DNA from: JASFWK01 sp050049355 | Lineage (GTDB): Bacteria; Chloroflexota; Anaerolineae; B4-G1; DUEL01 | DNA: 64,000 bases | Direction of reading: 5' to 3' | Assembly (NCBI GenBank): GCA_050049355.1 | Contig: JASFWK010000002.1 | Location: 1 to 64,000, forward strand | In this document: piece by piece, positions 34,341 to 44,052 of the stretch | How the letters are laid out: each line of letters starts with the position of its first letter | How positions within the stretch are numbered: the stretch's first letter is position 1 | Position numbers and translations under genes: made by a program | The notes under the pieces: generated by a model | Told to the model about the DNA's origin: nothing | Seen by the model: only the letters and a program-made list of their open reading frames with translations | The model's database searches: none

Positions 34341-35492
34341 CTAGAACAAGTCCTCGTCAAACAGGTCTTCTTCACGGATCATCTCAAGGAACGCCTCGAC
34401 TCGGGTCTGGAACTGCCCGACTGGCACTGTAACATCAAACTCAAGAAACAACGTCTTGAGGCCCTTCTCCTCGAAGGCAGAGGCCAGTGGCGGGATGTCC
34501 AGTTCGTGGGGGTCGCAGAACTTCTGCTGGACGAGGATTGCCCCGTCCACCTGGTACTCCTCGGCCAGATCCAGGATGAACGGGAAGCGGTTCCGTGCAG
34601 GCCAGTCCTTGCTGGGACAGGGAGGGCGGTCCACATAGCGCGCCGCGACGGCCAGCAGTCGATCCATGTCGTAGCGATCTACCGGCTCGACCTCGTTCCA
34701 GAAGTAGCGGCTGCCCGTGCAGTGGTCGTCAATGACGAAGGTCGCCCCTAGCGACTCCACCATTCTGATGAACTCAGTGTCGTCATCCTCGCTGCCCAGG
34801 ATCATTAGTCGCTCGCCCGTCTCGCGCTCGTTGGCGCGCTCGGGCAGCTTGCTCAGGACGCGCTGCACCTCAGCGCTGTGCTCCCGCTTGTCGGTCACCT
34901 GACTGGAGATGACCATGTGCATTGCATCCAGACCGGTCAGCGGCGGGTCGTCCGCTTTCCGCATCTCGTAGACTTGGCGCATGAGCCGGCGGTTTTCATC
35001 CATGATCTCAATGCCGCGATCGAGATCGGCGTCGGTGATCTCCTGCCCCACCCATTCCTCAACTGCCTCCTTGAAGGTCGCCAGTTCCCCGGCCAGATAG
35101 GGCTTGGCAGCCGCGGTCTGGATGTTGTTAGGCATGTAGAGATAGTAGTCAAACTCCCGAGGCAGGTGCTTGCGCCAGGCGTTGAAGCTCTGGCGGATGT
35201 GCAAGCACGATTGGGAGATCATGATGCCATCCAGGTAGTCGTAGCGTCCCTTGAGACCCTGGCTCAGGCAGTCGCGACAGAAAGGACAGAACATGCCGAA
35301 GATGTAGGGTTCGGTCAGATCCAGAGGTTCGTGGCTGCCCAAGATGCGCACTGGCAGCACACCAGCAGCACAAAGGATCTCCTCCGGGACGTAGGTGCAG
35401 AAGTAGCCAAGTACCTTGCCGCCTGTTCGGGCCTTCCACTCCTCTGCATATTCGTGACGGTTCTCAAACCAGTTCTGGAATTGCTGAAACAT
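34341..35492 (-). CDS. bzdN: Benzoyl-CoA reductase catalytic subunit (BzdN-like)
   Basis: A 383-residue HgdB/BcrC-family subunit. Conserved: the N-terminal [25 protein letters not shown] segment (abridged here), then [11 protein letters not shown] with three Cys near residue 85, and [15 protein letters not shown] 35492 is chosen over TTG 35504 because GGAGA lies at the right distance. First of the four reductase genes (N-O-P-Q order), about 100 bases downstream of the dienoyl-CoA hydratase gene. Shares the family fold with the single-component protein at 20502, so the two systems should not be confused. Confidence 0.92.
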   Translation of the reverse strand: MFQQFQNWFENRHEYAEEWKARTGGKVLGYFCTYVPEEILCAAGVLPVRILGSHEPLDLTEPYIFGMFCPFCRDCLSQGLKGRYDYLDGIMISQSCLHIRQSFNAWRKHLPREFDYYLYMPNNIQTAAAKPYLAGELATFKEAVEEWVGQEITDADLDRGIEIMDENRRLMRQVYEMRKADDPPLTGLDAMHMVISSQVTDKREHSAEVQRVLSKLPERANERETGERLMILGSEDDDTEFIRMVESLGATFVIDDHCTGSRYFWNEVEPVDRYDMDRLLAVAARYVDRPPCPSKDWPARNRFPFILDLAEEYQVDGAILVQQKFCDPHELDIPPLASAFEEKGLKTLFLEFDVTVPVGQFQTRVEAFLEMIREEDLFDEDLF

Positions 35493-35590
35493 AACGGTCT
35501 CCAATCGCTAGACGGTATTGGGTGCTCTGCAAACGGTAGTCAGCGGGCAGACACCGGACTGCTCATCCGTGCCCTACTCTCTGCCGATCA

Positions 35591-36364
35591 TCAGCGGTTC
35601 TTCCACTCGGGCGTCCGTTTCTCGAGGAATGCCTCCAACCCCTCGTGGGCGTCCTCGGTTGCCATCAACGGGCCGAGGTAGAGTTCCTCGACGGCCGCCA
35701 ACCCCTCCCCAAAACGCGCGGCACTGCCCACGCGCACGGCCTGCTTGGCCAAGCGCAGTACAGCACCGCTCAGGTTGGTCAGCTTGCCTACCAAGTCGTC
35801 GGCGGCTGCCCTCAGCTCCTCCCGCGGGACGATCCTGTTGGCCAATCCCAGTCGCTCTGCCTCGGCAGCCCGGATGCGGTCGCCGATCAACACCATCTCC
35901 ATCGCCTTCTTCAGTCCAACCATCCCCGGCAGCGCTACTGCTGCGACGGGCGGGAACACGCCCACCTGGATCTCCGGCTGGCCGAAGCTCGCCTTCTCCG
36001 AGGCGATGACCAGGTCACAGAAGAGCGCTAGCTCGCACCCGCCGCCCAGCGCCGCGCCGTCCACCACCGCCACCGTCGGCACGTCCAGTCCGTCGAGCAG
36101 GTGGAAGATGCGGTGGAAGACCTCGATCATCTCGTCCACCTTATCGGCGGTGTGATCGGTGACGTCCACACCAGCGCAGAACGCCTTGCTCCCCTCAGCA
36201 GCCTCGAAGACCAGCACCTTGAGCGATGGGTCGTCGTCTAGCCCCTCCAACGCGCTGTTGATCTCCCGCATCATCGCGATATCGAGTACGTTGAGTGGTG
36301 GCTTGTTCAGTGTCAGCCGCGCAGCGCCGTCACGTTTCTCGAAAGCGATATACTTGAACTCCAT
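35591..36364 (-). CDS. dch: Cyclohexa-1,5-diene-1-carbonyl-CoA hydratase
   Basis: A 257-residue crotonase. N-terminal MEFKYIAFEKR and NKPPLNVLDIAMMREIN, oxyanion loop AFCAGVDVTDHT, GAALGGGCELALFCD and PEIQVGVFPPVAAV follow the Dch/BzdW pattern, unlike ordinary enoyl-CoA hydratases. It adds water to the dienoyl-CoA made by the reductase. ATG 36364 with GGAGGGG upstream; a longer frame to 36496 would run into the SDR gene. It sits between the SDR and the reductase subunits, consistent with its position in the pathway. Confidence 0.9.
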   Translation of the reverse strand: MEFKYIAFEKRDGAARLTLNKPPLNVLDIAMMREINSALEGLDDDPSLKVLVFEAAEGSKAFCAGVDVTDHTADKVDEMIEVFHRIFHLLDGLDVPTVAVVDGAALGGGCELALFCDLVIASEKASFGQPEIQVGVFPPVAAVALPGMVGLKKAMEMVLIGDRIRAAEAERLGLANRIVPREELRAAADDLVGKLTNLSGAVLRLAKQAVRVGSAARFGEGLAAVEELYLGPLMATEDAHEGLEAFLEKRTPEWKNR

Positions 36365-36416
36365 AGCGAAATCCCCTCCAGTTCCCATCGCGGTGGTGTT
36401 CGCCGCTCGCAGCTCG

Positions 36417-37160
36417 CTAGATGTACTGTCCCCCATCCACCTGAATAACCTGCCCGGTGATGTGCCGGGCCTTCTCGGTACAGAGGAAAGTGACAACCCA
36501 GGCCACCTCCTCCGGTGTTCCCAGCCGTCCCAACACGATCTCTGCCAGGGCCCTCTCGCGCACCTTCTCGGGCGCTGCCTGCACCATTTCCGTCTCGATC
36601 AGGCCCGGAGCGACCGCGTTGACGTTGATGTTGTACCGACCCAGTTCGCGGGCGCAGGCTTTGGTAAACCCGATGACCCCTGCCTTGGCCGCGGAGTAGT
36701 TGGTCTGACCGAACTTACCGCGCAAACCGTTGATGGAGGTAATGTTGACGATCTTGCCAGATCCCTGCTCCCGCAGAATGGGGGTGACGGCGCGCGTGTA
36801 GTTGAAAGCGCCCTTCAAGTCCACCTCGATCACCCGATCCCACTGCTCCTCAGCCATCTTCCACACCACGCCGTCCCAGTTCAGACCCGCGTTGTTGATC
36901 AGGATATCTACCCGGCCGAACTGATCCAGCACTCTCTCCACCATCTGCTGAGCGTCATCGAAGTCAGAGACGTCAGCCTGGACAGCCAGGCTGCGACGGC
37001 CCATACCCTGGATGATCTGGGTGAGGTCCACTGCCAGCTCGGCGCTCTTGCGATAGCTGAAGGCCACGTCGGCACCGTTGGCGGTCAGGTCGAGCGCGAT
37101 CGCCCGGCCGATACCCCGGGTGCCACCGGTGACTATGGCAACTTTGCCTTCCAGTTCCAT
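36417..37160 (-). CDS. Short-chain dehydrogenase (FabG/PhaB-like)
   Basis: A 247-residue SDR. NAD(P)-loop [13 protein letters not shown] at strand 4, and catalytic Ser/Tyr/Lys in [18 protein letters not shown]. It should interconvert a 3-hydroxyacyl-CoA and a 3-oxoacyl-CoA. In this pathway 3-hydroxypimelyl-CoA oxidation is a likely job; acetoacetyl-CoA reduction or fatty-acid synthesis are alternatives. ATG 37160 after GGAGGTGGAG. 13 bases from the thiolase upstream. Confidence 0.87.
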   Translation of the reverse strand: MELEGKVAIVTGGTRGIGRAIALDLTANGADVAFSYRKSAELAVDLTQIIQGMGRRSLAVQADVSDFDDAQQMVERVLDQFGRVDILINNAGLNWDGVVWKMAEEQWDRVIEVDLKGAFNYTRAVTPILREQGSGKIVNITSINGLRGKFGQTNYSAAKAGVIGFTKACARELGRYNINVNAVAPGLIETEMVQAAPEKVRERALAEIVLGRLGTPEEVAWVVTFLCTEKARHITGQVIQVDGGQYI

Positions 37161-37173
37161 CTCCACCTCCGAG

Positions 37174-38421
37174 TCAAGCCGGACGTTCGACGATAGTCGT
37201 ACACCCCTGCCCGATGCCAACACACAGGGTCACCAGGCCGTGCTGCACACGTTCCCCTGCCGCTGCCCGCCGCCGGATCTCGTGCAGCAGCGTAACCATC
37301 AACCGGGCGCCGGTGCAGCCAAGCGGGTGGCCCAGAGCAATGGCTCCTCCGTTGACGTTCGTCTTGGCCGGATCGAGCCCCAGTTCCTTGATACAGGCCA
37401 ACGCCTGGACAGCAAACGCCTCGTTCAGCTCAATCAGATCCATGTCATCAATGGTCAGCCCTGCCCGCTGCAGCGCCCTGCGGGTGGCCGGAACGGGGCC
37501 GTAGCCCATCGTGCGGGGGTTCACGCCAGCGATGGCCGAACCCACCCAGCGAGCGAGGGGCTCAATGCCCAACTCCGCTGCCTTCTCCTCCGACATCAGA
37601 ATCACGGCTGCAGCGCCGTCGTTGATGCCGCTGGCGTTGCCGGCGGTCACCGTGCCGCCTGCACGAAAGGCAGGACGGAGGTTGGCCAGCTTCTCGGCGC
37701 TGGTGGTCAGGCGCACATTGCCGTCAGGGTCGATCTCAATGCGGGGATGCTCGTCAGTGTCCACCACCAACGGCGGCCCCCTGCGTTGGGGAACGGGCAC
37801 CGGCACAATCTCGTCCTCGAAGCGCCCGGCCTCGATGGCCGCCGCCGCCCGACGCTGGCTCTCCAGCGCGAAGGCATCCTGCTCCTCGCGGCTGATACCG
37901 GTTTCCTCGTAGATATTCTCCGCTGTCTCACCCATGCCCTCCAGCGGGATGACCTGCTCCATCTTCGGGTTCGGGTAGCGCCAACCGATGGTCGTATCGT
38001 ACATGGTGACGTCACCCCAGGGGAAAGCGCGGGTCGCCTTCGGAACCGACCACGGCGCCCGGCTCATGCTTTCCACACCACCAGCCACGAAGACGTCCCC
38101 CTCCCCACATTTGATGGCACGAGCGGCCTGGTTGATCGCCTCCAGTCCCGAGGCGCACAACCGATTCACTGTGACTCCGCCGGTGCTGAAAGGCAGCCCA
38201 GCCAGCAAGACCACCATACGAGCCACATTGCGGTTGTCCTCCCCTGCCTGATTGGTGCAGCCCAGATAGAGGTCTTCAATCAAATCGGGCTCAATTCCCG
38301 CCCGAGCCACGACCTCCCTGACAATCAACGCCGCCAGATCATCAGGCCGCACCGCAGCCAACGCCCCGCCATGCCGGCCCACCGGAGTTCGCAGCGCCGC
38401 AACGATAACCGCCTCTCGCAT
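37174..38421 (-). CDS. Acetyl-CoA C-acyltransferase (thiolase II)
   Basis: A 415-residue thiolase with Cys89 in [10 protein letters not shown], the His motif [11 protein letters not shown] and the second Cys in TLCVGIGQG. The sequence resembles the beta-ketoadipyl/3-ketoacyl-CoA thiolase group. It should split 3-ketopimelyl-CoA to glutaryl-CoA and acetyl-CoA, or serve general beta-oxidation. It lies 34 bases downstream of paaX and 13 bases upstream of the SDR gene, so it is the first enzyme gene of the operon. Confidence 0.9.
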   Translation of the reverse strand: MREAVIVAALRTPVGRHGGALAAVRPDDLAALIVREVVARAGIEPDLIEDLYLGCTNQAGEDNRNVARMVVLLAGLPFSTGGVTVNRLCASGLEAINQAARAIKCGEGDVFVAGGVESMSRAPWSVPKATRAFPWGDVTMYDTTIGWRYPNPKMEQVIPLEGMGETAENIYEETGISREEQDAFALESQRRAAAAIEAGRFEDEIVPVPVPQRRGPPLVVDTDEHPRIEIDPDGNVRLTTSAEKLANLRPAFRAGGTVTAGNASGINDGAAAVILMSEEKAAELGIEPLARWVGSAIAGVNPRTMGYGPVPATRRALQRAGLTIDDMDLIELNEAFAVQALACIKELGLDPAKTNVNGGAIALGHPLGCTGARLMVTLLHEIRRRAAAGERVQHGLVTLCVGIGQGCTTIVERPA

Positions 38422-38455
38422 CTTGCCTCCTTGAGCTGATCAGACACCCCGTTGG

Positions 38456-39283
38456 CTACCCAGGGGCTTTAGCCATCACCGAGTCCACAAAGGCTTCTGC
38501 TGGCTCGACCAGCAAGTCGTGGTACTGCTGGAATAGCTGAGTTGCTCTCTCACCCAGCCAATCGTCCGGAAGCAGTTCCAGCGGCAGATTCGGATCCACG
38601 TAGGGAGAGGAGCGATACTCGTGGATGAGCTTGAAACGCTGGACAAAGCACTCCTGTGGCTCCAGGCTGTCGCCAGCCATCAATCGAGCCTGATGTTCCT
38701 GAAACGGAGGATCATAGCGGGCAATGAGATCGGCGTAGTAGTCATTGAGCCGCTCCAGATTCCAGCAGCGCGCCACGATCTCCTCGTCACTGGCAAAACC
38801 CCGGTGTTCTGCGGTGAAGAACTCCACAAAGGGACGGACGTGCAGAGCATCCACTACCTTCCCTACCTCGGCTCGCAGGTCCCGCGGAGAGATCCAGGTT
38901 GCGTGGTTCAAAGTACCAAAGCCAAGCCAGAGCAACCGCTTGCGCAGCTTGCGCCGCAAGTGACGCTTGGACTCGGGAATCGAGTAAGTGATTAGGTGCC
39001 ATTGCCCGTCCCAGGGGTCACTACGGGGCTGGAAGATGCGCCGTGCACCTTCCTCCAGCAACTCGACGCATTTGGGGGTCATGGAATAGAAGCTGTAGCG
39101 GCCAGCCCTGCGGCTCTCCAGCCAGCCTTTGCGGGACATACGCGAGAGGGTAGAGCGGACAGCCTGTTCCGACAGACCAAAGAGACCCAGCAACTCAATC
39201 AAGCTGCCAGTCCAGATCTCTCCACCTCGGTGACGGATGTAGTCTCCGTACAAGGTGAAAACCATGTCTTGTGAGTGAGACAT
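38456..39283 (-). CDS. PaaX-family transcriptional regulator
   Basis: A 275-residue regulator. An N-terminal winged helix-turn-helix (SLIELLGLFGLSEQAVRSTLSRMSRKGWLESRR) is followed by a Cas2-like middle domain (RRKLRKRLLWLGFG) and the C-terminal PaaX domain. Classical PaaX represses phenylacetate catabolism and is released by phenylacetyl-CoA. This one heads the benzoyl-CoA block, so an aryl-CoA ligand is likely. It does not resemble BzdR or BadR, so control differs from the known systems. Its promoter is at 39411-39438. Confidence 0.88.
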   Translation of the reverse strand: MSHSQDMVFTLYGDYIRHRGGEIWTGSLIELLGLFGLSEQAVRSTLSRMSRKGWLESRRAGRYSFYSMTPKCVELLEEGARRIFQPRSDPWDGQWHLITYSIPESKRHLRRKLRKRLLWLGFGTLNHATWISPRDLRAEVGKVVDALHVRPFVEFFTAEHRGFASDEEIVARCWNLERLNDYYADLIARYDPPFQEHQARLMAGDSLEPQECFVQRFKLIHEYRSSPYVDPNLPLELLPDDWLGERATQLFQQYHDLLVEPAEAFVDSVMAKAPG

Positions 39284-39410
39284 CGGCCCTCTTCCGAGTA
39301 GGCAAGAATGTCTTGGCGCCTAAGGACCTGCCGCAGGTTAGACCGCGTTTGAGAGCTTGTGTTTGAGCAAGAGTGCTCTACATATGTCACTATTGAGGCG
39401 ATCCGACGCC

Positions 39411-39438
39411 ATTATAGCATAGTTGCTCAGGGTGTCAA
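39411..39438 (-). promoter_or_regulatory. Promoter of paaX-led operon with possible operator
   Basis: On the minus strand TTGACA (39438-39433), a 16-bp spacer, and TATAAT (39416-39411). It begins directly after the dnaE2 stop. TTGCTCA (39423-39429) lies in the spacer and its inverse, TGAGCAA, at 39364-39370. GGCG-N6-CGCC lies just downstream of the -10. These are candidate PaaX sites. Confidence 0.7.
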
Positions 39439-42400
39439 TTACCGCACATCGGGCTCCAGAGGAACTACCCGCCGCGCCAGCACGCTGATGGCCTCCCCTC
39501 GCCGCTGGACCCATCCCTCCACCACCACGAAAGCCGATCGCAGGGACTTCCGGCTGGCCTCGTACACCTTGGGTTTCAACACCACGTTGATCAAGCCCCC
39601 ATCATCCTCCAGCGCCAGAAATGCCGTGCCGCCCGCCGTAGGCGGGCGTTGGCGGGAGACGACCACTCCCCCCACCCACACCTTTGCCCCATCCCTCACA
39701 TCTGGCAGCCCCCGACTTGGCGTCACCCCTATCGCCCGCAGTTGGGATGCTACCAGCGACACTAGATGCTCGCGCGAGGAGATCCCCGTGTAGGCCACCT
39801 CGGTCCACAGCCGCCCTCGCCGGGAAAGGAATCCGAACCGGGGGCGTTCCTCTGGGATCGACAAGTCGAACGTGGACGGACCCTCACCCGCCTCCAACGC
39901 CGCCTTGAGATCCCACAGAAGCTGCCGCCGGGGGACCCCCCAACCGTCAAACGCCCCTGCCCAGATCAGCGCCTCCACCGCCTTGCGGCCCAGGCGCGTC
40001 CTGCGGCAGAAGTCAGCCAGGGAGCGGAAGGGGGCAGAGCGACGTGTCTGCGTCACTCGCTCGCTCCCGGTCTCTCCCAGCCCAGCCACCACCGACAGGC
40101 CCAGCCGGATCGCCTCCCCCTCTACTGTCGCCCGCACCTCCGACGTCTCCACATCCACTGGTCGGATCTCCACCCCACACCGTCGCGCCTCGGAGACGAT
40201 CACATGGGCCGGATAGAAGCCCATCGGCTGGTTCCTGAGCAGCGCGGCGAAGAAGGCTGCCGGGTGGTAGCGGCGCAGCCAGGCCGATTGATAAGTGAGC
40301 ACGGCGAAGGCAGCCGCGTGGCTCTTGGGGAAGGAATAGCCTCCAAAGGCCAGAAGCTTGGCGAAGACTCGCTCGGCAACCTTCCGATCCACCCCACACT
40401 CCGCAGCACCGTGCAAGAAACGCTCGCGGAAGCGTTCGATCTCCTCCCCGGCGCGCTTGTGAGAGAGCGCTCGACGCAACAGCTCCGCCTCCCCCGGCGT
40501 GAACCCGGCCAGGTCGCGTGCCACCTTCAGCACCTGCTCCTGGAAGATGATCACCCCCAGCGTCTCCTCCAGCGCCGGTTGGACCAGGGGATGGAGGTAG
40601 CTAACCGGCTCCAGGCCCTGCCGACGACGCAGGTAGGGATAAACCATCTGTGCCTGGAGTGGACCGGGGCGGATGAGACTGATCTCGACCACCAAATCGG
40701 CAAAGGAACGCGGCTGGAAGTGAGGGATCAAGTTGGCCTGAGCTCTGGATTCCACCTGGAAGAGCCCAATTGTCTCTCCCCGACAGATCATATCGTAGAC
40801 CTGAGGGTCGTCGTTTGGAAGGCAATCCACATCAGGCCGCTCCCCCGTCTGAGCTTTGACTATGGTCACAGCGTCCTCAATAGCGGAGAGCATGCGCAAT
40901 CCCAACAGATCTACCTTGATCAGTCCCGCCCCCTCCAGCGCCTCCTTATCCCATTGAGTGACCGTCCGCCCCTCCATCGCCGCCAGCCCTTCGCCAGGTT
41001 CAGGACGCCGCTCCAGCGGCACCAACTCACACAGCGGCGGGTCGGAGAGAACCATCCCCCCGTTGTGGATTCCGGTATGCCGCGGGATACCGGCCAGCTG
41101 GGGGACGATGCGCAAGAGGTGCTGGAACGGTTTGCCTGCAGTATCGTCGCCGAAAGATTCGACCAACCCGCGCGACTCCTCGACACTCTCGGCATCCCTC
41201 ACGTCCAACACTCTCGCCAACCGCTCCACAAGCGCCGGGGAAAAGCCCAGCACCCGCGCCACATCTCGCACCGCCGAGCGGGCGCGGAAGGTGACCAGTG
41301 TACATGCCATCGCTGCGCGCTCCCTCCCGTACCGCTGGTAGACGTACTGGATGACCTCCTCTCGCCGGTCGGCGGCGAAGTCGATATCTATATCAGGCGC
41401 GTCGCGTCGCCGGGGGGAGAGAAACCGCTCGAAGACCAGATCGCAGGCCACCGGATCGATGGGAGTAATACCCAAGAGATATGCCACCAGGGAGTTAGCC
41501 GCGCTCCCTCGTCCCTGGCAGCGAATACCGGCGTCGTGGGCAAAGCGGACAATATCCCAGACGATAAGGAAGTAGTTGGCCAATCCCATCTGGGTTATGA
41601 TCGCCAGTTCCTTATCCAGGAGCTCCCAGGGAGGATCGGTAGGGTAACGTTCCCGCAGCGCCCTTAGGCACCGATCGCGCAAGAAGGCATTGGCGGTGCG
41701 ACCCTTGGGTAGAGGAAAGCGGGGTAGAGTCTGAGGTCCCCCGGGGAGGAAGGTATCGGCCGGGGCACAGCGCTCAGAGATGCGTAAGGTGCTCTCCAGA
41801 ACAGAAGGAACTCGGTCGAAGAGGGCAGCCATCTCCTCCGGAGAACGGAAGTGGTACTCGTCGTTGGGCCGCAGGAGCTCCCCCGCGTCCTCAAGGGTGA
41901 CGTGATGGCGGATGCAGGTGAGGACGTCGTGAACTTCCCGCTGACGGGGATGGAGATAGTGAACATTGCCAGTGGCCACCGCTGAGAGCCCCACTCGGTC
42001 GGCCAGAGTCAACAGTCGTCCTGCCAGCCGCAGGTCGCCGGGGTGGTAGTGGCGCTGGAGTTCAATGAAGAAACGCTCCGACCCAAAGAGACGAGCGTAG
42101 CCTCGGGCCACCTCAAGCGCCCGTTCCTTCTCTCCCGCCGCCACCAGGCGCGGGATCTCCCCCCGCCGACAGCCGGAGAGAGCAATCAGCCCGTCGGCAT
42201 GGGCGGCCAGATCGGAGCGTGCCAGCCGCGCCCTCCCCTTGGGCTGGCCCCAATGGGCCAGAGTGAGCAGACGACAGAGGTTGGCGTACCCCTGTCGCGT
42301 CTCCGCCAGGAGGGTGAGGTGGCTTTCATCACTCAGCGTCACCTCCGCCCCCAGGATGGGCTTTATGCCTGCCTCTTGAGCTGCCCGCACGAAGCGTACA

Positions 42401-42579
42401 GCTCCGTACAGCCCATCGTGATCAGTGAGAGACAAAGCCCCCATCCCGCAGGCCGCCGCCCGGGCCACCAGCTCCTCCGGGGCGGGAACTCCATCCAGGA
42501 GGCTGTGGCTGGAGTGAGCGTGGAGTTCGACGTAACCGACGGAGGGCCTCCCTATAGATACCGGCGCTCCAACCACCAT
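39439..42579 (-). CDS. dnaE2: Error-prone DNA polymerase III alpha (DnaE2)
   Basis: A 1046-residue C-family polymerase of the DnaE2 (ImuC) class. The PHP domain is at 15-270 (HAHSSHSLLDG, SLTDHDG). Catalytic Asp are in PDIDIDFAADRR near residue 400. A C-terminal OB fold precedes the tail (VWVGGVVVSRQRPPT). It lacks the long tail of the replicative DnaE1. It overlaps the end of imuB by 28 bases, so translation is coupled. Working with ImuB it copies damaged templates and mutates the genome during the SOS response. Confidence 0.93.
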   Translation of the reverse strand: MVVGAPVSIGRPSVGYVELHAHSSHSLLDGVPAPEELVARAAACGMGALSLTDHDGLYGAVRFVRAAQEAGIKPILGAEVTLSDESHLTLLAETRQGYANLCRLLTLAHWGQPKGRARLARSDLAAHADGLIALSGCRRGEIPRLVAAGEKERALEVARGYARLFGSERFFIELQRHYHPGDLRLAGRLLTLADRVGLSAVATGNVHYLHPRQREVHDVLTCIRHHVTLEDAGELLRPNDEYHFRSPEEMAALFDRVPSVLESTLRISERCAPADTFLPGGPQTLPRFPLPKGRTANAFLRDRCLRALRERYPTDPPWELLDKELAIITQMGLANYFLIVWDIVRFAHDAGIRCQGRGSAANSLVAYLLGITPIDPVACDLVFERFLSPRRRDAPDIDIDFAADRREEVIQYVYQRYGRERAAMACTLVTFRARSAVRDVARVLGFSPALVERLARVLDVRDAESVEESRGLVESFGDDTAGKPFQHLLRIVPQLAGIPRHTGIHNGGMVLSDPPLCELVPLERRPEPGEGLAAMEGRTVTQWDKEALEGAGLIKVDLLGLRMLSAIEDAVTIVKAQTGERPDVDCLPNDDPQVYDMICRGETIGLFQVESRAQANLIPHFQPRSFADLVVEISLIRPGPLQAQMVYPYLRRRQGLEPVSYLHPLVQPALEETLGVIIFQEQVLKVARDLAGFTPGEAELLRRALSHKRAGEEIERFRERFLHGAAECGVDRKVAERVFAKLLAFGGYSFPKSHAAAFAVLTYQSAWLRRYHPAAFFAALLRNQPMGFYPAHVIVSEARRCGVEIRPVDVETSEVRATVEGEAIRLGLSVVAGLGETGSERVTQTRRSAPFRSLADFCRRTRLGRKAVEALIWAGAFDGWGVPRRQLLWDLKAALEAGEGPSTFDLSIPEERPRFGFLSRRGRLWTEVAYTGISSREHLVSLVASQLRAIGVTPSRGLPDVRDGAKVWVGGVVVSRQRPPTAGGTAFLALEDDGGLINVVLKPKVYEASRKSLRSAFVVVEGWVQRRGEAISVLARRVVPLEPDVR

Positions 42580-43970
42580 CGGTCGCTGCTCCGATCGCGG
42601 AAGACGATCCGCACCTGCCCATCAGGGGTCTCAGCGCGATAGTAATCGCGCAACACGGGCCGGGCCCACCAACGGCGTCGCTCCCGCCAGTGCTCGTAGA
42701 TCCGAGGAAGAGGAAGAATGTGATCAGGGAAGATCAGGGCACGAGGAAATCCCATGGGGTCAGTAGTCACCTGTATAGGGCGAGGCGGCGGCGGGCCCAA
42801 CAGCGATGCGACGACGATGATCATCTCCCCGAACCGCTCCCGCAGGCGCCGAAGGACCTCCTGCAGGCGGGTGTGGCGGCTGTCAGCGGGTCCGCTGAAG
42901 AGGGTCAGCTGGGTGGCTCCCAGGTAGGCCGGGCGGAGAGGGTAAAGGACTACCTTCAGGTCAGCCACTGGGTGGGAGGGACTCGGCCGATCCAAGAGTG
43001 CAACCGCCTGTCGGGTGAGCCGTTCAGGGTCAGCGGTGGGCGGCTCCACCGAAGTAGCGACAGTATGGGTATCTCCCTCTTCATCCTCCACACACAGCTG
43101 TAGCCCTTCGGCCTGGTAGCCTCGTTGGGAGATGTCGGCGGCCAGCGCAGCGACGATGCGTCCCGTCCAGGCGGCGAGGGGCCCTCGGTTGACCACGGGC
43201 GGCTCAAAGATGTGAGCTCCCTCCAACACCAGGGGCGGCGCATCGGAGTGAACCGGACGAGGATCGCGTGCCGAGGCGAGGTCGTGCAGGAAGCCCGCGT
43301 GGGAGCCAAACTGACGAATCAAAGCCAGACGTGGCAGCTTCGCCAACGCACCCAGGGTGCGGATGCCTAACTGATGCAGCCGGTGGAGGACCTCAGGCTC
43401 GGCGGGGAGGGTGGAAAGCGGCAGCGGGGAGAGGAAGGCACACTCCTGACCAGCTGGCACTGCGCACCAACTACCGGGACTTTGCCCTGAGCCTGTCGAG
43501 GGAGGGGCGGCGCGGGCGGCCTGCTCGGCAGTGAAACGATCACCCGCCAATCCTACGCGGACGTCCAACCGGGCGGCTTGCCCGATCTCCGCCGCCATCC
43601 GGCGGGGCAGCTGGGTATCGGAGCCAGAGGATGACCCCGAGCCAGTCACATCAGCAAAGAGCAGGCCCATATCTGCCGTCTCCACCCGATCGGTAAACCG
43701 ACGAAGGGCTCCCTCCAGCACCTGGTGGGCAGCGCGATAGGCAGGCTCGTCGGCGGGGAGAAAGCAGGCCTTGGGGCAGAGAACTTCGGCGCGGGAGAGG
43801 CGCATCCCGGGTTGGACGCCAGAGGTTTCAGCCTCCGGGCAGCAATCGAGGACCATACTGGGCTCCCATGGCCGTCCGCCAACGACCACGAGACGGCCAT
43901 CGAGGGTTGGGTCGCGAATCTTTTCCACCTGCACCGGAACGTGGGGAGCCAGCAAGCAGACAATCCTCAT
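42552..43970 (-). CDS. imuB: ImuB, Y-family polymerase-like mutagenesis protein
   Basis: A 472-residue Y-family-fold protein. The N-terminus (MRIVCLLAPHVPVQVE) has no Asp where active Y polymerases carry DxD, and the usual SxDE is absent (ETADMGLLFADVTG), so it should be catalytically dead, as known for ImuB. It probably links DnaE2 to the clamp. No ImuA partner is adjacent. ATG 43970 is preferred; an earlier ATG at 44039 lies inside the LexA box, near the predicted transcript start. A short dispersed-repeat insertion codes for PSTGSGQSP near residue 160. Confidence 0.88.
   Translation of the reverse strand: MRIVCLLAPHVPVQVEKIRDPTLDGRLVVVGGRPWEPSMVLDCCPEAETSGVQPGMRLSRAEVLCPKACFLPADEPAYRAAHQVLEGALRRFTDRVETADMGLLFADVTGSGSSSGSDTQLPRRMAAEIGQAARLDVRVGLAGDRFTAEQAARAAPPSTGSGQSPGSWCAVPAGQECAFLSPLPLSTLPAEPEVLHRLHQLGIRTLGALAKLPRLALIRQFGSHAGFLHDLASARDPRPVHSDAPPLVLEGAHIFEPPVVNRGPLAAWTGRIVAALAADISQRGYQAEGLQLCVEDEEGDTHTVATSVEPPTADPERLTRQAVALLDRPSPSHPVADLKVVLYPLRPAYLGATQLTLFSGPADSRHTRLQEVLRRLRERFGEMIIVVASLLGPPPPRPIQVTTDPMGFPRALIFPDHILPLPRIYEHWRERRRWWARPVLRDYYRAETPDGQVRIVFRDRSSDRWWLERRYL
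43484..43503 (-). repeat. Dispersed GC-rich repeat inside imuB
   Basis: GCCCTGAGCCTGTCGAGGG, near-palindromic, sits inside the imuB frame. Such CCTGAGCCTGTCGA repeats are familiar to me from many bacterial genomes, where they translate as STGSGQ. It adds about ten residues without breaking the frame. Confidence 0.5.
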
Positions 43971-44031
43971 CGGGCGAGACTCATACCGCGCCGGGGGCGG
44001 TGCAACGAGCAGACCTTGCACGCCAGGCGCA

Positions 44032-44047
44032 TAGAACATCTGTTCTA
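44032..44047. promoter_or_regulatory. LexA-type SOS operator
   Basis: TAGAACATCTGTTCTA: a perfect 7-2-7 palindrome containing GAAC-N4-GTTC, the core of the Gram-positive LexA (DinR) box. It lies just downstream of the -10 of imuB at the predicted transcript start, so bound LexA would block initiation. Confidence 0.8.
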
Positions 44048-44052
44048 AGGGG

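Noticed and set aside
39766..41667. Rightward frame of 633 codons inside dnaE2
   Set aside because: Antisense shadow of DnaE2 due to high GC; no recognisable domain.
43968..44039. Earlier start of imuB at ATG 44039
   Set aside because: It lies inside the LexA palindrome at or before the predicted transcript start and has no ribosome site.
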